Of a DNA stretch of 64,000 nt, positions 23,335 to 34,574 are shown piece after piece. Under the pieces are notes generated by a model. The model was given only the letters and a program-made list of their open reading frames with translations. It had not been told where the DNA came from and did not search any database. Within the stretch, counting starts at the first letter, position 1, and each line of letters starts with the position of its first letter. Source of the stretch: Trichoplax sp. H2. Taxonomy: Eukaryota > Placozoa > Uniplacotomia > Trichoplacea. The stretch is from the NCBI GenBank assembly GCA_003344405.1, contig NOWV01000110.1, forward strand, positions 186,001 through 250,000. Reading direction: 5' to 3'. The translations under genes were made by a program, and so were the position numbers.

Positions 23335-24705
23335 CGCTCGTACACTGTACTTAATCTTCCCTTTAAAGTTATTTTATATCTTTCTTGCTATAGCATCATT
23401 AGCATCGCTTACAAGGCTTCTTTACTATATGCCAATTTTCATCAATGATGTCCATGCTGAGAACTGAATGAAGCATGATACAAGGTTCATCAATCATTTT
23501 TTCTACTTTGACGCGTGTATCACACCTTCTTCGTCGTTTCTTAAACTATAGTGGATGCGATTGTTGCGGTACATTAACTCAGCAATACCTCGTATGATCG
23601 TTATTAAGATGCTCGTTGTGACAGAGATGTTGACCTTGATATGGCAAAGTTATTTTCTACCATGCTAGATTCCAATCCACGCTAGGGTACTCATTTATAG
23701 TCATATTGCTTCAAAACTTGGACATGGTAATAATTGTCATTCCAATTCTGCACGACTGCCACGAAACCTTAGCAGATATTGGCTTGGAGGCTCCTTTGGT
23801 AATGGTTGATGTGATCAACTTTAAATTGCCACTTAATGAAGAATATTACAATACTCTGTTCAAATTAGTTTTCGTAAAGTTTGAAACTTTCCTAGGATTC
23901 GTAATTTTAAAAAATCGAATCTAATAATTTATTCTTTTAACTGCAATAAACAGAATCTCTAACAGGTGTAAAATAATTGAATCTGTGAAACTGTACCATT
24001 GCAGTATCAAATGCAATGTAATCCTAATTTGTCATTCCAATTCCTGGACCAAATATACTAACGGCCATGCAGACCAATACCAGTATTATTTACATTTCAT
24101 TCATACTATTTGTTTTCGTTCGTTGGATAACCTTGTAGGGGTGCTTAAATTTCTTTTAATCATGAAAAATAGTCTTACAGTTAATTATCTCTGTAAAGAC
24201 CTGAAATTCATAACCTCAATAGATGTTCAATAATTTTAAATAAATTGCAATATGTCCTGTTCTAGATAGGGTCATTTTACTAATGAAATATCTCCGATCT
24301 CGAATCTCGCGCAATTTAGTAGTATATTAATAAAACTCTGGATGTATCTGACATCTATCCTTCGTGTAATGGATCTAGTACTATTACTCAATCATTGCGT
24401 TATCAGGTGTATTATGGGTAAACTTCAAATCGTGCATCATTCCTTCCAGTTTCAACAAGGTAAATAATAAGCCGCACAAGAAAGAAAGTAGCTACAATAG
24501 TTTTATGCAGCTTTAGACAACAAGAAACCCTTTATAAGCCTACAGCAAAATAAATCTCCCCCTTCCAAGTATGATCTATGAGCCTTACAATACTGGATTA
24601 AAACGCGCAAATTTTTTTATTTAATATACGCAATGTACAGTATATTATCATACATGATAGCTGTCGATATGGATACAAAAATATGTATGTAACGATGTAG
24701 TCATT
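23335..24705. other. Intergenic region (DUF4508 / UTP4), no gene seen
   Basis: 1.4 kb of AT-rich sequence between two convergent genes. Plus-strand frames at 23706-23924 and 23985-24233 lack good starts, splice context or recognisable motifs. Confidence 0.4.
24616..24621 (-). terminator. Poly(A) signal candidate for UTP4
   Basis: AATAAA on the minus strand, about 85-90 nt past the UTP4 stop codon. Confidence 0.45.
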
Positions 24706-27700
24706 TCAGGTTCCGAAAACTTTCCTTTCCAAAACAGGCGGTAGACTCTCCAACATTGAAAAAGGAGGTATCTCCACTACGTATATACTACCATCAGACA
24801 AGTAATCTGCATGCAAAATAAGCTAAAAATAAACAAAAAGACCCATCAATATGAGGATAAAGAGCTTGAGTATTTGTCATTTCTTACAACTAGGAGTGAC
24901 AATCCGTAGCTTACAGGATGATGTTTTTAACATTCCGTAAAAAATATTTAACCTTCTCACCTTATATCGATCATATATTACAAAATTATCTGCAACAGGA
25001 GACAAATCAGAAACGGCTTTACTTCTCTTTCGCTTCCTCTTTTTGGAAGATAAAACAGCATCGACCGAAGGAATGGGCTAAAGACATAAAGATATTTAAA
25101 CTGCACTATTGCAACAGCGTAAACGAACATGCGTACTATAGTATTGCAAACAGTAATCGAAAGATGGAAATTATCAAAGTCTTTACCTTGACAAGGTCAA
25201 TGAAGTACAGAGCCTTACAATCATGTAACATGATACGAGAAGAATTACTTGGATCGAAAGTAATATGAACCATAACTTCACTTTTATACCAATCCTTAGG
25301 CATGCTACGCATAATGCATTCCTTTGACCATTGGGTCAGCTCTTTTTCATCACAGTCGTACAGTTGAATCTAAAGTATCCATTTCATGCATAATAAAACA
25401 AAATTAATGCACCATTCAGATACCCAGGGCAAATCCACAAAATATTCATAATTTAATAACCTGATTATTAACACAGGCAATTGCTAATATATGACTATCT
25501 GGTTGGAAAGATACGCATGCAGGCTGAGCATCAAATCTTGGTACTTCACAATATTTCTTTGAAAGAACAAGACAGTATTAGTAGGCCATCAAGCCGAAGA
25601 TCCATTGTATTAAGTGACATTTACGTAACATCAAACCTCTTCTTCCGATACATCGAATACAAATATCTGGCCAGAGCTATCGGCATAAGCGACCAAATTA
25701 GTGTCGCAGCTACAGCAAAGGGATACACCAGGTCCAAAATCTGCTTAAAAATTTATCAAGACATATAAAACTAGAAATAAGATTATAAAATGTACATTAC
25801 AGACATCAATATTTCACTGCAGATCCTACCTTCTATATCATTTTGAATATTATATTCCAATTGAAGAGAGACGCCTTCTGGGCTAAGTTCCAATACCTGG
25901 ACGAATTACCAATTAACGATCACAAGTTTGTACGTAGAAATAAATATGATCAAAAAGTAAACCAACCTGAATAATACCATTTGTGGTTGCGATTATTAAT
26001 TTACAATCATCCGATGTAAAGCACATTCTATGAGCACTTTTTACGGCCGGTCCTAAAGGAACCTAACAGGTTCATCACGTACATGAAAAATTTTAGAGTT
26101 TGGTTTCATTGAACAGATCCAGTTAAAAAAGTATCATCTAAGTACCGATTTAACCACACTGGCCGTTTCAGAACTATTCCTATCCTGCGTTATGTTAAAC
26201 AAGAAAAAAATTTAATGTCGTAGCGGTAGCAATTATTATGATAATTGAATGTCTTTATATTCCAAAAAAATACCAGTTCCAGTTTGTACAATTTAATCCG
26301 CTTGCAGTCAGAATATACAGCCCACTTAGCCGACGGCGAAATAGCACTGCATACAATGTTGTTATCACCCTAGAAAATGTTGCTAAATAAGCACATTTGT
26401 ATATTTCATAATGTACGTAAAAAAGTGCAAGCCTTAACAGTAGATTTGCCTTTGATTTTATCTCTAATAACATTAATGGCAATTCCTTCAAGGGTAATTT
26501 TGTGCCTGAAGTCGCAGCAGCAGTTGTAGCTGTAACCAAGATACACAAATTCGGTAATTGTTACAAGAAGCATGACATTAAAGGTTGCCAATATAACACC
26601 TCATGACATGATAACACAGGAACATATTAGCAATTAAGTAAAAAGTAAATTGATTTATGTAACTCACTCTCGGCCGATCCTAAAGACCAAAATTGGAGTG
26701 AACGTTGCTTTTGATAGAGGACAATATTATTCTTAGCTGCATGAGAAACTACGGGATACTGAAATATAAAGAAGGCAACTTATTTGTTCAATGCGCACAA
26801 ATACATCACCACCTAAAACTAGAATAATGAAAGTGATTTGCTTAAATTTACTAAACGAACCTGTGGAAATGGTACCACTTTTATAGGTGGTTTCAATCCA
26901 AAAGCATGACTTTTATGCATTACAAGGCTACCATCAACCCCTTATTAAAAATTAATTATTGAAAGTTGTCAGAATACGCGTAGTACAAAATTCTTCAGTT
27001 ATAACTATTCAGCCGCATAATAAGATTCTACCTCCTGAAATTACCACCCAATTGTCAGTTTTAATTTCAGCCATAGCTAAAGAGTTGACATCATGAGTAT
27101 GACCACGAGTTGAAAATCCGGATCTTACCCATTTAACCGATTTTGAATCCTATATTTAAAGAAGTTGATTGTTAGTACTGTCATTTCGATTGAAATTATT
27201 TCTGCTGGCGTTATTAACAAAATCAAATTCACTTAAAAGAACTGGTATTACCTTGGAGGCAAAGGATTGGTACTGCACAATCGTATGGTCTACTCCACTA
27301 GAATAGAGTACATTTTCAGACTGAAACACAGCGATATTGAAAGTTAGTACAGTGATTATTATAGTAAAACTGATCTTCAAGTAAAAAGAGGAGTTTCAAT
27401 TACCTTATTCAGACATAGAGTCAAAGCATCTGCTTGATGACATTGAAATGCCTAGTAATGCGGGTACGAGTAATTAGTTTACACACTCGCAGTTTGGAGG
27501 TATTACATTCCATTTTAAAGATTATCAAGTCTTCACTATGACAAAACAATTGGTAAATCTGCAAAGACTGTTTACAATACTCTGTTAATTTCTTACGGAA
27601 ATTAAGGTGCCGAAATTTCCATTCCAAAATTGTATTTTGCCTAAAGAGTCCGCACTAATGATGGTTTTGTCCCTAATTTGATTCATTACCGGGTGCGCAA

Positions 27701-28844
27701 ATCATTAATGTTGGAAATTACATCAATACCATTGATTGATCTTATAACGATAATCATACTTCATTATGGTTACTGCCCATACAACCGTCGATTTTTTCTG
27801 AAATTCATCTAAAGTTATTCTCATTTTGGAAGTACCTAGCATTGTCATAATTCAAATAACGAATGGATTTTATACCTTAATTATATTTAACGTGATTTCT
27901 AATACATACATATACATGACAGTCCACATATACTGTAGTAACTGTGTGAAGTTTTACCTGTGCTAACATCCCAAATCCACATCATACTTTTATCTGTTCC
28001 AGTTACAATAACATCGTCATCATAGCTCCATGCAAGCGATACGACTTGGCATTCAAGTCTAATGAATACTTTCTCTAAAGCTAATTCCGGATCAACAGCA
28101 AACAATCTAACAGAACCATCCTGACAGCCGATCTAATCAGTTTTGGGGGGAAGTAAAGTTTATCTTTACTTCTAATGATTGCTTTAAAACGAATATTTGA
28201 AAAGAGATCTCTTGCAGATAGCAGAACTTTATTTTACCGCTAAAGTTGTTTTGCTGTGATTGCATGCCATACACCAAATCGATCCAGCTCCAGACGCAGT
28301 ACTTGCCTATTGATGACAGGGAATAGGTTAGCAAAGTAGTATGCTTGATATTCTATTGCATACTACAGAATTATATTTCATATCTCAAAATGGGACTGAT
28401 CAAATTTGCCGTCAACAAGCTGTGTATTACTGGTATATGATATAACCAATCAGCCATGACTAACACTGCTTATCTTATGGACGTTATCCATGTTGCTAGT
28501 ACAGTACCTTCATTCTTAATCGTTTGATATCCCATTCTGCAATACTCCCGTGAAGACCAGCAGAATAAAGGCGGCCGTTGATCCACAATAACGACCTAAG
28601 AGATGTTCCAGTAATACCAGGAATAACCTAACAATACATGAATGAAATATCAAGCGAGAAATCAAGTACAATCGCCTACTTTCCCAGCATAGCTGAAGGT
28701 CTAACTACCCTACAGTATACTACGTTCAGGTTAGGAAATGGAATAAATCACGAATAACTTTCAATAATCTCGATTATCAGTTTCATTACCCCTTCTTGGA
28801 ACCATCTATCAAGATATCTCCAAATTTCAATGCTACCATCCGAT
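24706..28844 (-). CDS. UTP4: UTP4 / cirhin, WD40 protein of the small-subunit processome
   Basis: Twenty exons in transcript order: 28790-28844, 28508-28627, 28238-28306, 27958-28132, 27760-27835, 27597-27672, 27404-27451, 27252-27320, 27032-27149, 26861-26940, 26668-26758, 26450-26529, 26274-26369, 25967-26062, 25830-25896, 25637-25740, 25461-25556, 25187-25369, 24961-25077, 24706-24822. They give 643 aa in one consistent frame. Landmarks are SDGSIEIW, LYSAGLHGSIAEWD, GCQDGSVRLF, DKTIISADSLGKIQFW, VDGSLVM, NNIVCSAISPSAKW, MLHDC and a C-terminal lysine-rich loop (KKRKRKRSK) before a final FGT, as in human cirhin. UTP4 belongs to the t-UTP subcomplex that links rDNA transcription to pre-18S processing in the nucleolus. 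About 40 N-terminal residues are missing: the first resolved exon starts in phase 2 and no convincing initiator exon was found. The intron after 26450-26529 appears to use a GC donor. Confidence 0.93.
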
Positions 28845-29160
28845 CTAGTCATAAAATAAATATCCCACCGTCAGTATCTTATTCCGTATTGTCGATCAAA
28901 TACATTAAGCAAATGCTACTAGTAGCAGAAATATCCCATTTGGCCTGTCAAATTAGAGTTGGTTCAAGCGTTGACATCGGCCATTTTTAAGCAGAGCTAT
29001 GTACGTAGTACCGCAATGCATGGCGTGATATTTACATTTCAATGTACAGAGCAATTCAAGGTTTCATTTTAGTTGATGATGACAGAAATACAGATTGTAT
29101 CAACAACTGAAGCTCGACTATGACTAAAATCATTCAACCAGCTGTGTCAGCACTCAGTAG

Positions 29161-29350
29161 GAAAATTGACTGTACAAGTTGCTTTATCCATTTCATTTGA
29201 TAGTGCAACGGCCCAATTTCCACATAACAATATTGATACAGGTATTGACGATAATGACAATGACAATACTGTATCGACCAGCTACAGAAGAATTGGGAAG
29301 AAAAGTTTAATTTTGTCTGCACAGTGCACAATCAATGCTTGTACGGTAAG
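29161..29350 (+). other. Candidate internal exon (unrecognised)
   Basis: An open stretch bounded by an AG ('cactcagtag') and a GTAAGG donor. It encodes about 62 residues (LTVQVALSISFDSATAQF, then an Asp/Asn-rich run, then SYRRIGKKSLILSAQCTINACT). It ends in phase 0, whereas the first clear ANGEL exon needs phase 1 upstream, so direct joining is not possible. It could be an exon of the ANGEL 5' region with another exon between, or chance. Confidence 0.25.
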
Positions 29351-29509
29351 GGGCAGGTATTCGTGGACGCAGTCCATCTAGTCCACGCTATCGCTTGACA
29401 AAACTTGGCAAAGCTGTATTACCATGGTCCTGCTGTGAAGAAATCGTCACAGCTATATCAGTATTTCATGGCCGCTAAGTCATTCTAACCACAAACAGAC
29501 AAGGCTGGT

Positions 29510-29904
29510 TCTAGTTTGCAAGCGATCGTACGAAACGAATGGATCCATCCATGATCGTCTTCGCTGATGAGGCCGAAATCCTCTTTGCTGACATCTCTGA
29601 TGGCCGATGGATCGACTAAATGAACCGATTGCACGTTGATCAACACTCATTACCTGGCTAATGCGAGCTTGAACGGTTTTTCTACTTCATCCACAGCAAT
29701 CCATTCAATGCTTTGAGGTATAAATTGCATAAATCGTGCACGATGAACCATTTGATTGCATTTGCCAGCATTGGCCTGATTCCGATCGGACTCCATGATG
29801 AGCACTAGGGCAAGGTAGCCAGGGTAATGCAGCCGTCGACTATCCATCGTCACCACACCACACATGCTCGGATGACGCTGAAATATAGTACTGTGCTTCA
29901 AACC
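29510..29904 (-). pseudogene. Coding-like trace, possibly a broken gene (unrecognised)
   Basis: On the minus strand about 29,663-29,904 is open (YPGYLALVLIMESDRNQAN, then SIEWIAVDEVEKPFKLALAR) and ends at a CCAG|GTAATG donor-like site. Just downstream a second frame is open for 57 codons (HLVDPSAIRDVSKEDFGLIS, then EDDHGWIHSFRTI) to a TAG. Base composition is more GC-rich than nearby introns. The two frames differ, so either an intron or a frameshift separates them. I do not recognise the family. Confidence 0.3.
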
Positions 29905-30469
29905 GATACTCTGGGTTAGTCTCCAGACTAGCCCAATCGGCCGTTACCCTATACGATCAGTCTAGCCATGTCGTGACGTAACATGGGTACTGCACGTCAC
30001 CCCACCATGGAGTGAATCGCCTCACCCCCAACACCCGGTGCTGGGGCTGAGGCCGAAATGAACCTCATAGTTTATCACTATAGTACTACTGGAACACGGG
30101 TTTGTCTCGCCAAAGGATGACCAAACAGCTGTGCGAGTCTGTTACTGTGTCAGCTGTCGTGCGCTTCCTCGTGGATAGAACCAGTTTGGATCGAGTTAAC
30201 CCCCCCCCTACCCCCATTTCAGCCCTTGTTAACCCTGGCCGGTGTTTGGGGGTGGTCAGAAAGACATTTGGAAACCCTTGGAAACCATGGCTGCAAGTGT
30301 GGAATTCTAACTTTAGGACATGGAATGACTGCCACTCGTTATGCTAGATATTGTTCTCATCTAACAAGGATGCAATCCACATCAGGTGCTATTCGAGTAG
30401 TTGTAATTATCATCAGTGAATGGATGACATGGATAGGCAACCATTGGGGTCGAGTAGATGATCAGTTGT

Positions 30470-30790
30470 TGTTGAAATGGGCCATTTGAATTGGACTTGG
30501 AGTCCAAAGTCATCGTAATGGACGATAGCTATCCATCGTTCTAGGACTAAATGGAGCTATAGTTGAAATAGACTATTTTAATCCAGCCTTCATTCAGATT
30601 ATAGTTATAGTATAACAGTGATCTGACAGTGAGCTAGAGTTGAAATGGACCATTTGAATTCGACCTGAATTCAGTCTACTGTAAAGGTTATACTATCATG
30701 ATAAAATGCATCTTTCAAATCATATCTCAATTCGGTCGCAAGTTGTATTTAATTCTAGACGATAGATTATTTTAAAGCTAAATGGAGCTT
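30470..30790. repeat. Weak tandem repeats, units about 75-91 bp
   Basis: 'gttgaaatgggccatttgaa' (30472), 'gttgaaatagactattttaa' (30563) and 'gttgaaatggaccatttgaa' (30638) are followed by related 'tcgac/tccagcc..attcag' segments. 'ctaaatggagct' also recurs at 30547 and 30779. Confidence 0.55.
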
Positions 30791-30829
30791 CTCTGATCTT
30801 TATTTAGTAAAATATCACGCTATGATAGA

Positions 30830-31030
30830 CTATTGTTCACTGTAGCTATAAGTTCGATCATCTATCTTGATTTTATTACATGAATGATTCTGGCCTTGTA
30901 ATGAATTGTAAATTAATTTCTCCCTTTCTTCAGTACTTTCTGTCAACTCATCCAACGTCATTTCACTATATTTGTCAGGTGATAGCCGTATACAAGAAGA
31001 TATACTCGTACTATTAGGTAGCGAGAACAA
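30830..31030 (-). other. Candidate terminal exon on the minus strand (unrecognised)
   Basis: An open frame of about 66 codons ends in TAG at 30830. Its composition looks like protein (SPDKYSEMTLDELTEST, EEREKLIYNSLQGQNHS, KIKIDDRTYSYSEQ). No ATG opens it, so it would need an upstream exon. No motif or family was recognised. It lies between the divergent UTP4 and ANGEL genes. Confidence 0.3.
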
Positions 31031-31854
31031 GTTGGTGACAATTTAGGCACATTTCATAAGGTATACGTATTGACAGTTTGGAAACCCCTAAACCACAACT
31101 TTCACTGTGATAGCTACCTCTAGTTAGACAGTTATTGATTCTCTGATATGATTTAGTGTATTGGAGTCAGCGGTTACTCTACTGTTAATCCGGCTAGTTT
31201 AGCGTTAATATCGCTACGATCTGCATTGAACGAGTTATAATTCATATGAACTGCACCATAATATTCATTTCATCAACGCCCTTATAAGGGCCTCGTTGTA
31301 ACACGATGTGATTCGATAGGCTATGTTATGGTTCGTCAACTCGAGTAACAACTAGTAGTAATAATCTTAAGCCATTCCACGAGCTAGTTTAAATGTAGAT
31401 GATCTCTTTCACTACACAGAAATCCAGTCCTACAAGCATGCAATCCATCGGTTATGTAATACGTGCCTAATATTAACTTCACTACGAGCTATATTTTAAA
31501 CGATGATATGTTCACTTACCACATACTATCTTCACTTTATTATTTACATAGCGTATATTATATACCTGACTCTGTCATCAATAAGTTACGGGTGTATTAG
31601 TTACCATGGCGGAATAAGTTCAAATATATTTATAAAGCGTAAGACAAGTGAGATAATATATAATTAGCCAGATCATGCTGATACTAGCATCGATGATGGT
31701 AATCCTTAATGAAGCAAAGTGTAATGGTGTACGCTTAAATGGAACTACTAACTAGTATTCATAAATGTACAGTCTATTTGTACACCCATCATTCAATATC
31801 CCAATTAATATCTATGTATTTTTCTATCAATCAAATATGTCGTTATTGATGCAG

Positions 31855-33821
31855 GTTTAACAACGCAAGTTTATAACCTGGCTGGTCAAGTACCGACGAG
31901 GAAATGGGTTAATGTACCCGGAGTACATTTTGGCGACAAGGACAAGAAATTATTCGACTTTACTATCTTGTCTTATAATATATTAGCAGATAACTTGCTA
32001 TGGAAACATTCGTATTTATACAACCTTTGTCCTCCTGAAGCATTACAATGGGATTTTAGGAAAGAAAAAATCATTAACGAACTCTATCAATTAAATGCAG
32101 ATGTATGTAGATTCGGTTAGAATTAGCTATGAAAACTTATTCTACAATACTACATTGATGTGTTTTAGAACGCCTGTGCTTTATGGAGACAGACCAACAG
32201 TTTTTCTACAGCTGTATATTTACCATTTTATTTATTATAGCATCTCTGTACTGAAATGTAGTTATATAATTTTACTTACTTGAAAGAACGTGATGTATAC
32301 AATAGAGTAATGTTGCGTCATGTCTAATAAATAATAGGGCAATCTTAGTAGCATAAGTGTAATACTTGGCTAATTATAATTATATGCAAAATTCATAAAT
32401 AATATATAGTGTTAAGGAATTAATTAATCAGCTGTCCAGGTCACACTTTATCGCTATTCTAACAGATTGTATGCCTTCAAGAAGTACATGATCAACATTA
32501 TCATAACTACATTAAACCCATGATGAAAAGGAAAGGTATGAATATTTCATGTATGGTATTAATGTGATTGATCTTAAAATTTGTAAATTACAGTATCTTC
32601 GTTGCGCATTACTTGACTATTACGCGATAAATGTTCTTCTAAGTCAAATTCCATCAATGCTCCTGATAATAATGTCAAAAAATATTAAGAACATTTCTCC
32701 ATAACAGCGCCCTGATGTAACTGTCTATACTGAAATTATTACATTTAGCTATTCTTATGCACTAGATATTATACTATTTAGCTCTATCAGGGAGGGTTAA
32801 CTAAGGAAGCATTTCTTCTAATAACATTTATGTATTAGGATACATTGGAGCCTATGAAAAACGTTTTGGAAATAACTTCGACGGTTGTGCAACATTTTTT
32901 AAGAAAACTAAATTTAACATGGTGCAACGCTGTCGCGTGGATTATCACGTCAACGGTGTCTCTTTAATGGATCGCGATAATATTGGGCTTATAGTTATGT
33001 TAGAATATCGAAATCCAACTTCAAATAGACGCCATGGTCAAAGTAATCATGCTACCGAAGCGAGTGGACTGTCTGAGCCTAATCTTAAGCTTTGTATCGC
33101 CAATACTCACTTACTTTATAATCCCAAACGTGGAGACGTAAAATTAGCTCAGTTGACGAAATTATTTGCTGAAATTAATAACCTTACTAGTAATACAGGA
33201 AGGATGCCATGCGATCATGCTAATTGTGCTACTTCTAATCAGGATGTTGGCCAAGCATCTGCCAATTGTCCTGTAGTTTTATGTGGCGATTTCAATAGTA
33301 CCCCAACTAGTGCACTTTTTCAGTTTATCTCTGAAGGTCATTTAGTTTATGACGGTTTAAATCGAAAGACATTATCAGGCCAACGAAAATCAAAAGTACG
33401 CTATTCTGACGAATATGGTGACGGATTCAACCTACGTCGTGGTGCACTGCCACCATGGGGATTGAAAATTAGCAATTATTGCAAATATGATAGCGATTGT
33501 GACATTGAAACTCACCAAAATTATGATGCACTATTTCATCACTTAAATTTGCGTAGTGTTTATCGGTATTTAGAGGATTCTGTGACGACAGATTCACAAG
33601 CCGTAGACTATATTTTTTACTCTACTGATGCAGCTTGTAATTCCACAGATGTTAAAAACAATCAACCCCAGGTTTCTCATCGAATTCAACCCATAAACTA
33701 TTTAAATTTGTATTCTATGGAAGATATGGAGAAAATGCAATTTTTGCCTAATTTTCAGCTAGCATCAGATCATATATCACTAATAAGTAAATTAAGGTAC
33801 TTTGAAAGTAAAGTCGAATAG
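31855..33821 (+). CDS. ANGEL: ANGEL-type exonuclease-endonuclease-phosphatase (CCR4-like) protein
   Basis: Exons 31855-32102, 32466-32535 and 32839-33821 (stop TAG) join in phase with GT-AG introns and give about 433 residues. EEP catalytic motifs appear in order: LSYNILAD, the Mg-binding Glu in CLQEVHDQHY, MDRDNIGL, NTHLLYNPKRGD, the catalytic Asp/Asn in LCGDFNSTP, VDYIFYS and the terminal SDHISL. The spacing and the LLYNPKRGDVKL and RDNIGL signatures match ANGEL1/ANGEL2 over other CCR4 relatives. ANGEL2 removes 2',3'-cyclic phosphates from RNA ends; ANGEL1 binds eIF4E. The first exon here begins in phase 1 at an AG acceptor, so at least one upstream exon with the start codon is missing; it should lie in 28.9-31.8 kb. 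Convergent with VASH. Confidence 0.93.
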
Positions 33822-34574
33822 CAGTATTATGAACTTCTGTTGCAAATTAATAAATTCTTTGTCATGAATCTTTATCAATCCATTATAATGTCCGCTATTG
33901 TAAAAGTTTAGCAGTATGATAAAATACTGCACAACAAGATTGAGCATAAAGCAATAATTATTGAGATTTTATTTACATACGCTCTTACCAAAGGAAAATT
34001 CTAATTGTAAAAGTCATTGTATAACTAAAAGAAATCTATTACTGATGGATTCGTAAATGTGTAATTAAAGTCTTTCATTTTCCTTGGTCGCAATTCATTA
34101 CAATTTTTTTTAATTGTAATAATGGTGTTGATATATAAATTAAATATTTAATAATTTAATCAAAATAAAATATTAATTCGAGTCCATTAGAAATAGCGCC
34201 GCGTTGATATTGATTTTATATTAAAATGGATGTTATCTAAGATTGACTCTAAATTTTAATTTGATACAAAACAGGTTGCCTGTAAAAAGTAAACCGAGAT
34301 GGTAATTAATCGAGGACAGTACAGTCAATGCAAGAATTCAGATTGATTAGTAATAACGTTACACACTTTTTGGTCTTATTTTTGTTCGTTGCCTTGGTTT
34401 CCGATGAATTATGATTTTGGGAAGATCCGTAAGGAGATTTCTGACTTTTGCTTGAAGTTGCAATCTTAATTTCTGAATACATCTAATAAGCCATTTGAAT
34501 GATTATTATGGAATAATTAGCGCATTAGAAATCATTCGGAAATTAAAAAATTATTATCATAATTTAGACCGAAA
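33822..34574. other. Tail-to-tail intergenic region (ANGEL / VASH)
   Basis: 0.75 kb, very AT-rich. The minus strand at about 34,360-34,480 is open after an acceptor-like 'tattcag' and could be a Ser/Lys-rich last exon of VASH (SSKSQKSPYGSSQNHNSSE), as the vertebrate protein has such a tail. The choice between this and the stop at 34575 is open. Confidence 0.4.
33849..33854 (+). terminator. Poly(A) signal candidate for ANGEL
   Basis: AATAAA 28 nt after the ANGEL stop codon on the coding strand. Confidence 0.5.

Larger units (their letters stand above)
28845..31854. other. Divergent intergenic region (UTP4 / ANGEL)
   Basis: 3.0 kb that must contain the missing 5' exons and promoters of both flanking genes. 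It includes a more GC-rich island (about 29,400-30,450) with a C8 run near 30,201, several coding-like traces listed separately, and a weak tandem array at 30,470-30,790. Confidence 0.5.

Noticed and set aside
29564-29578. CTGATGAGGCCGAAA, resembling a hammerhead ribozyme core
   Set aside because: There is no complementary stem II half followed by a second GAAA, and flanking stems I and III do not pair. The word also recurs nearby in altered form (30,049) with no structure.
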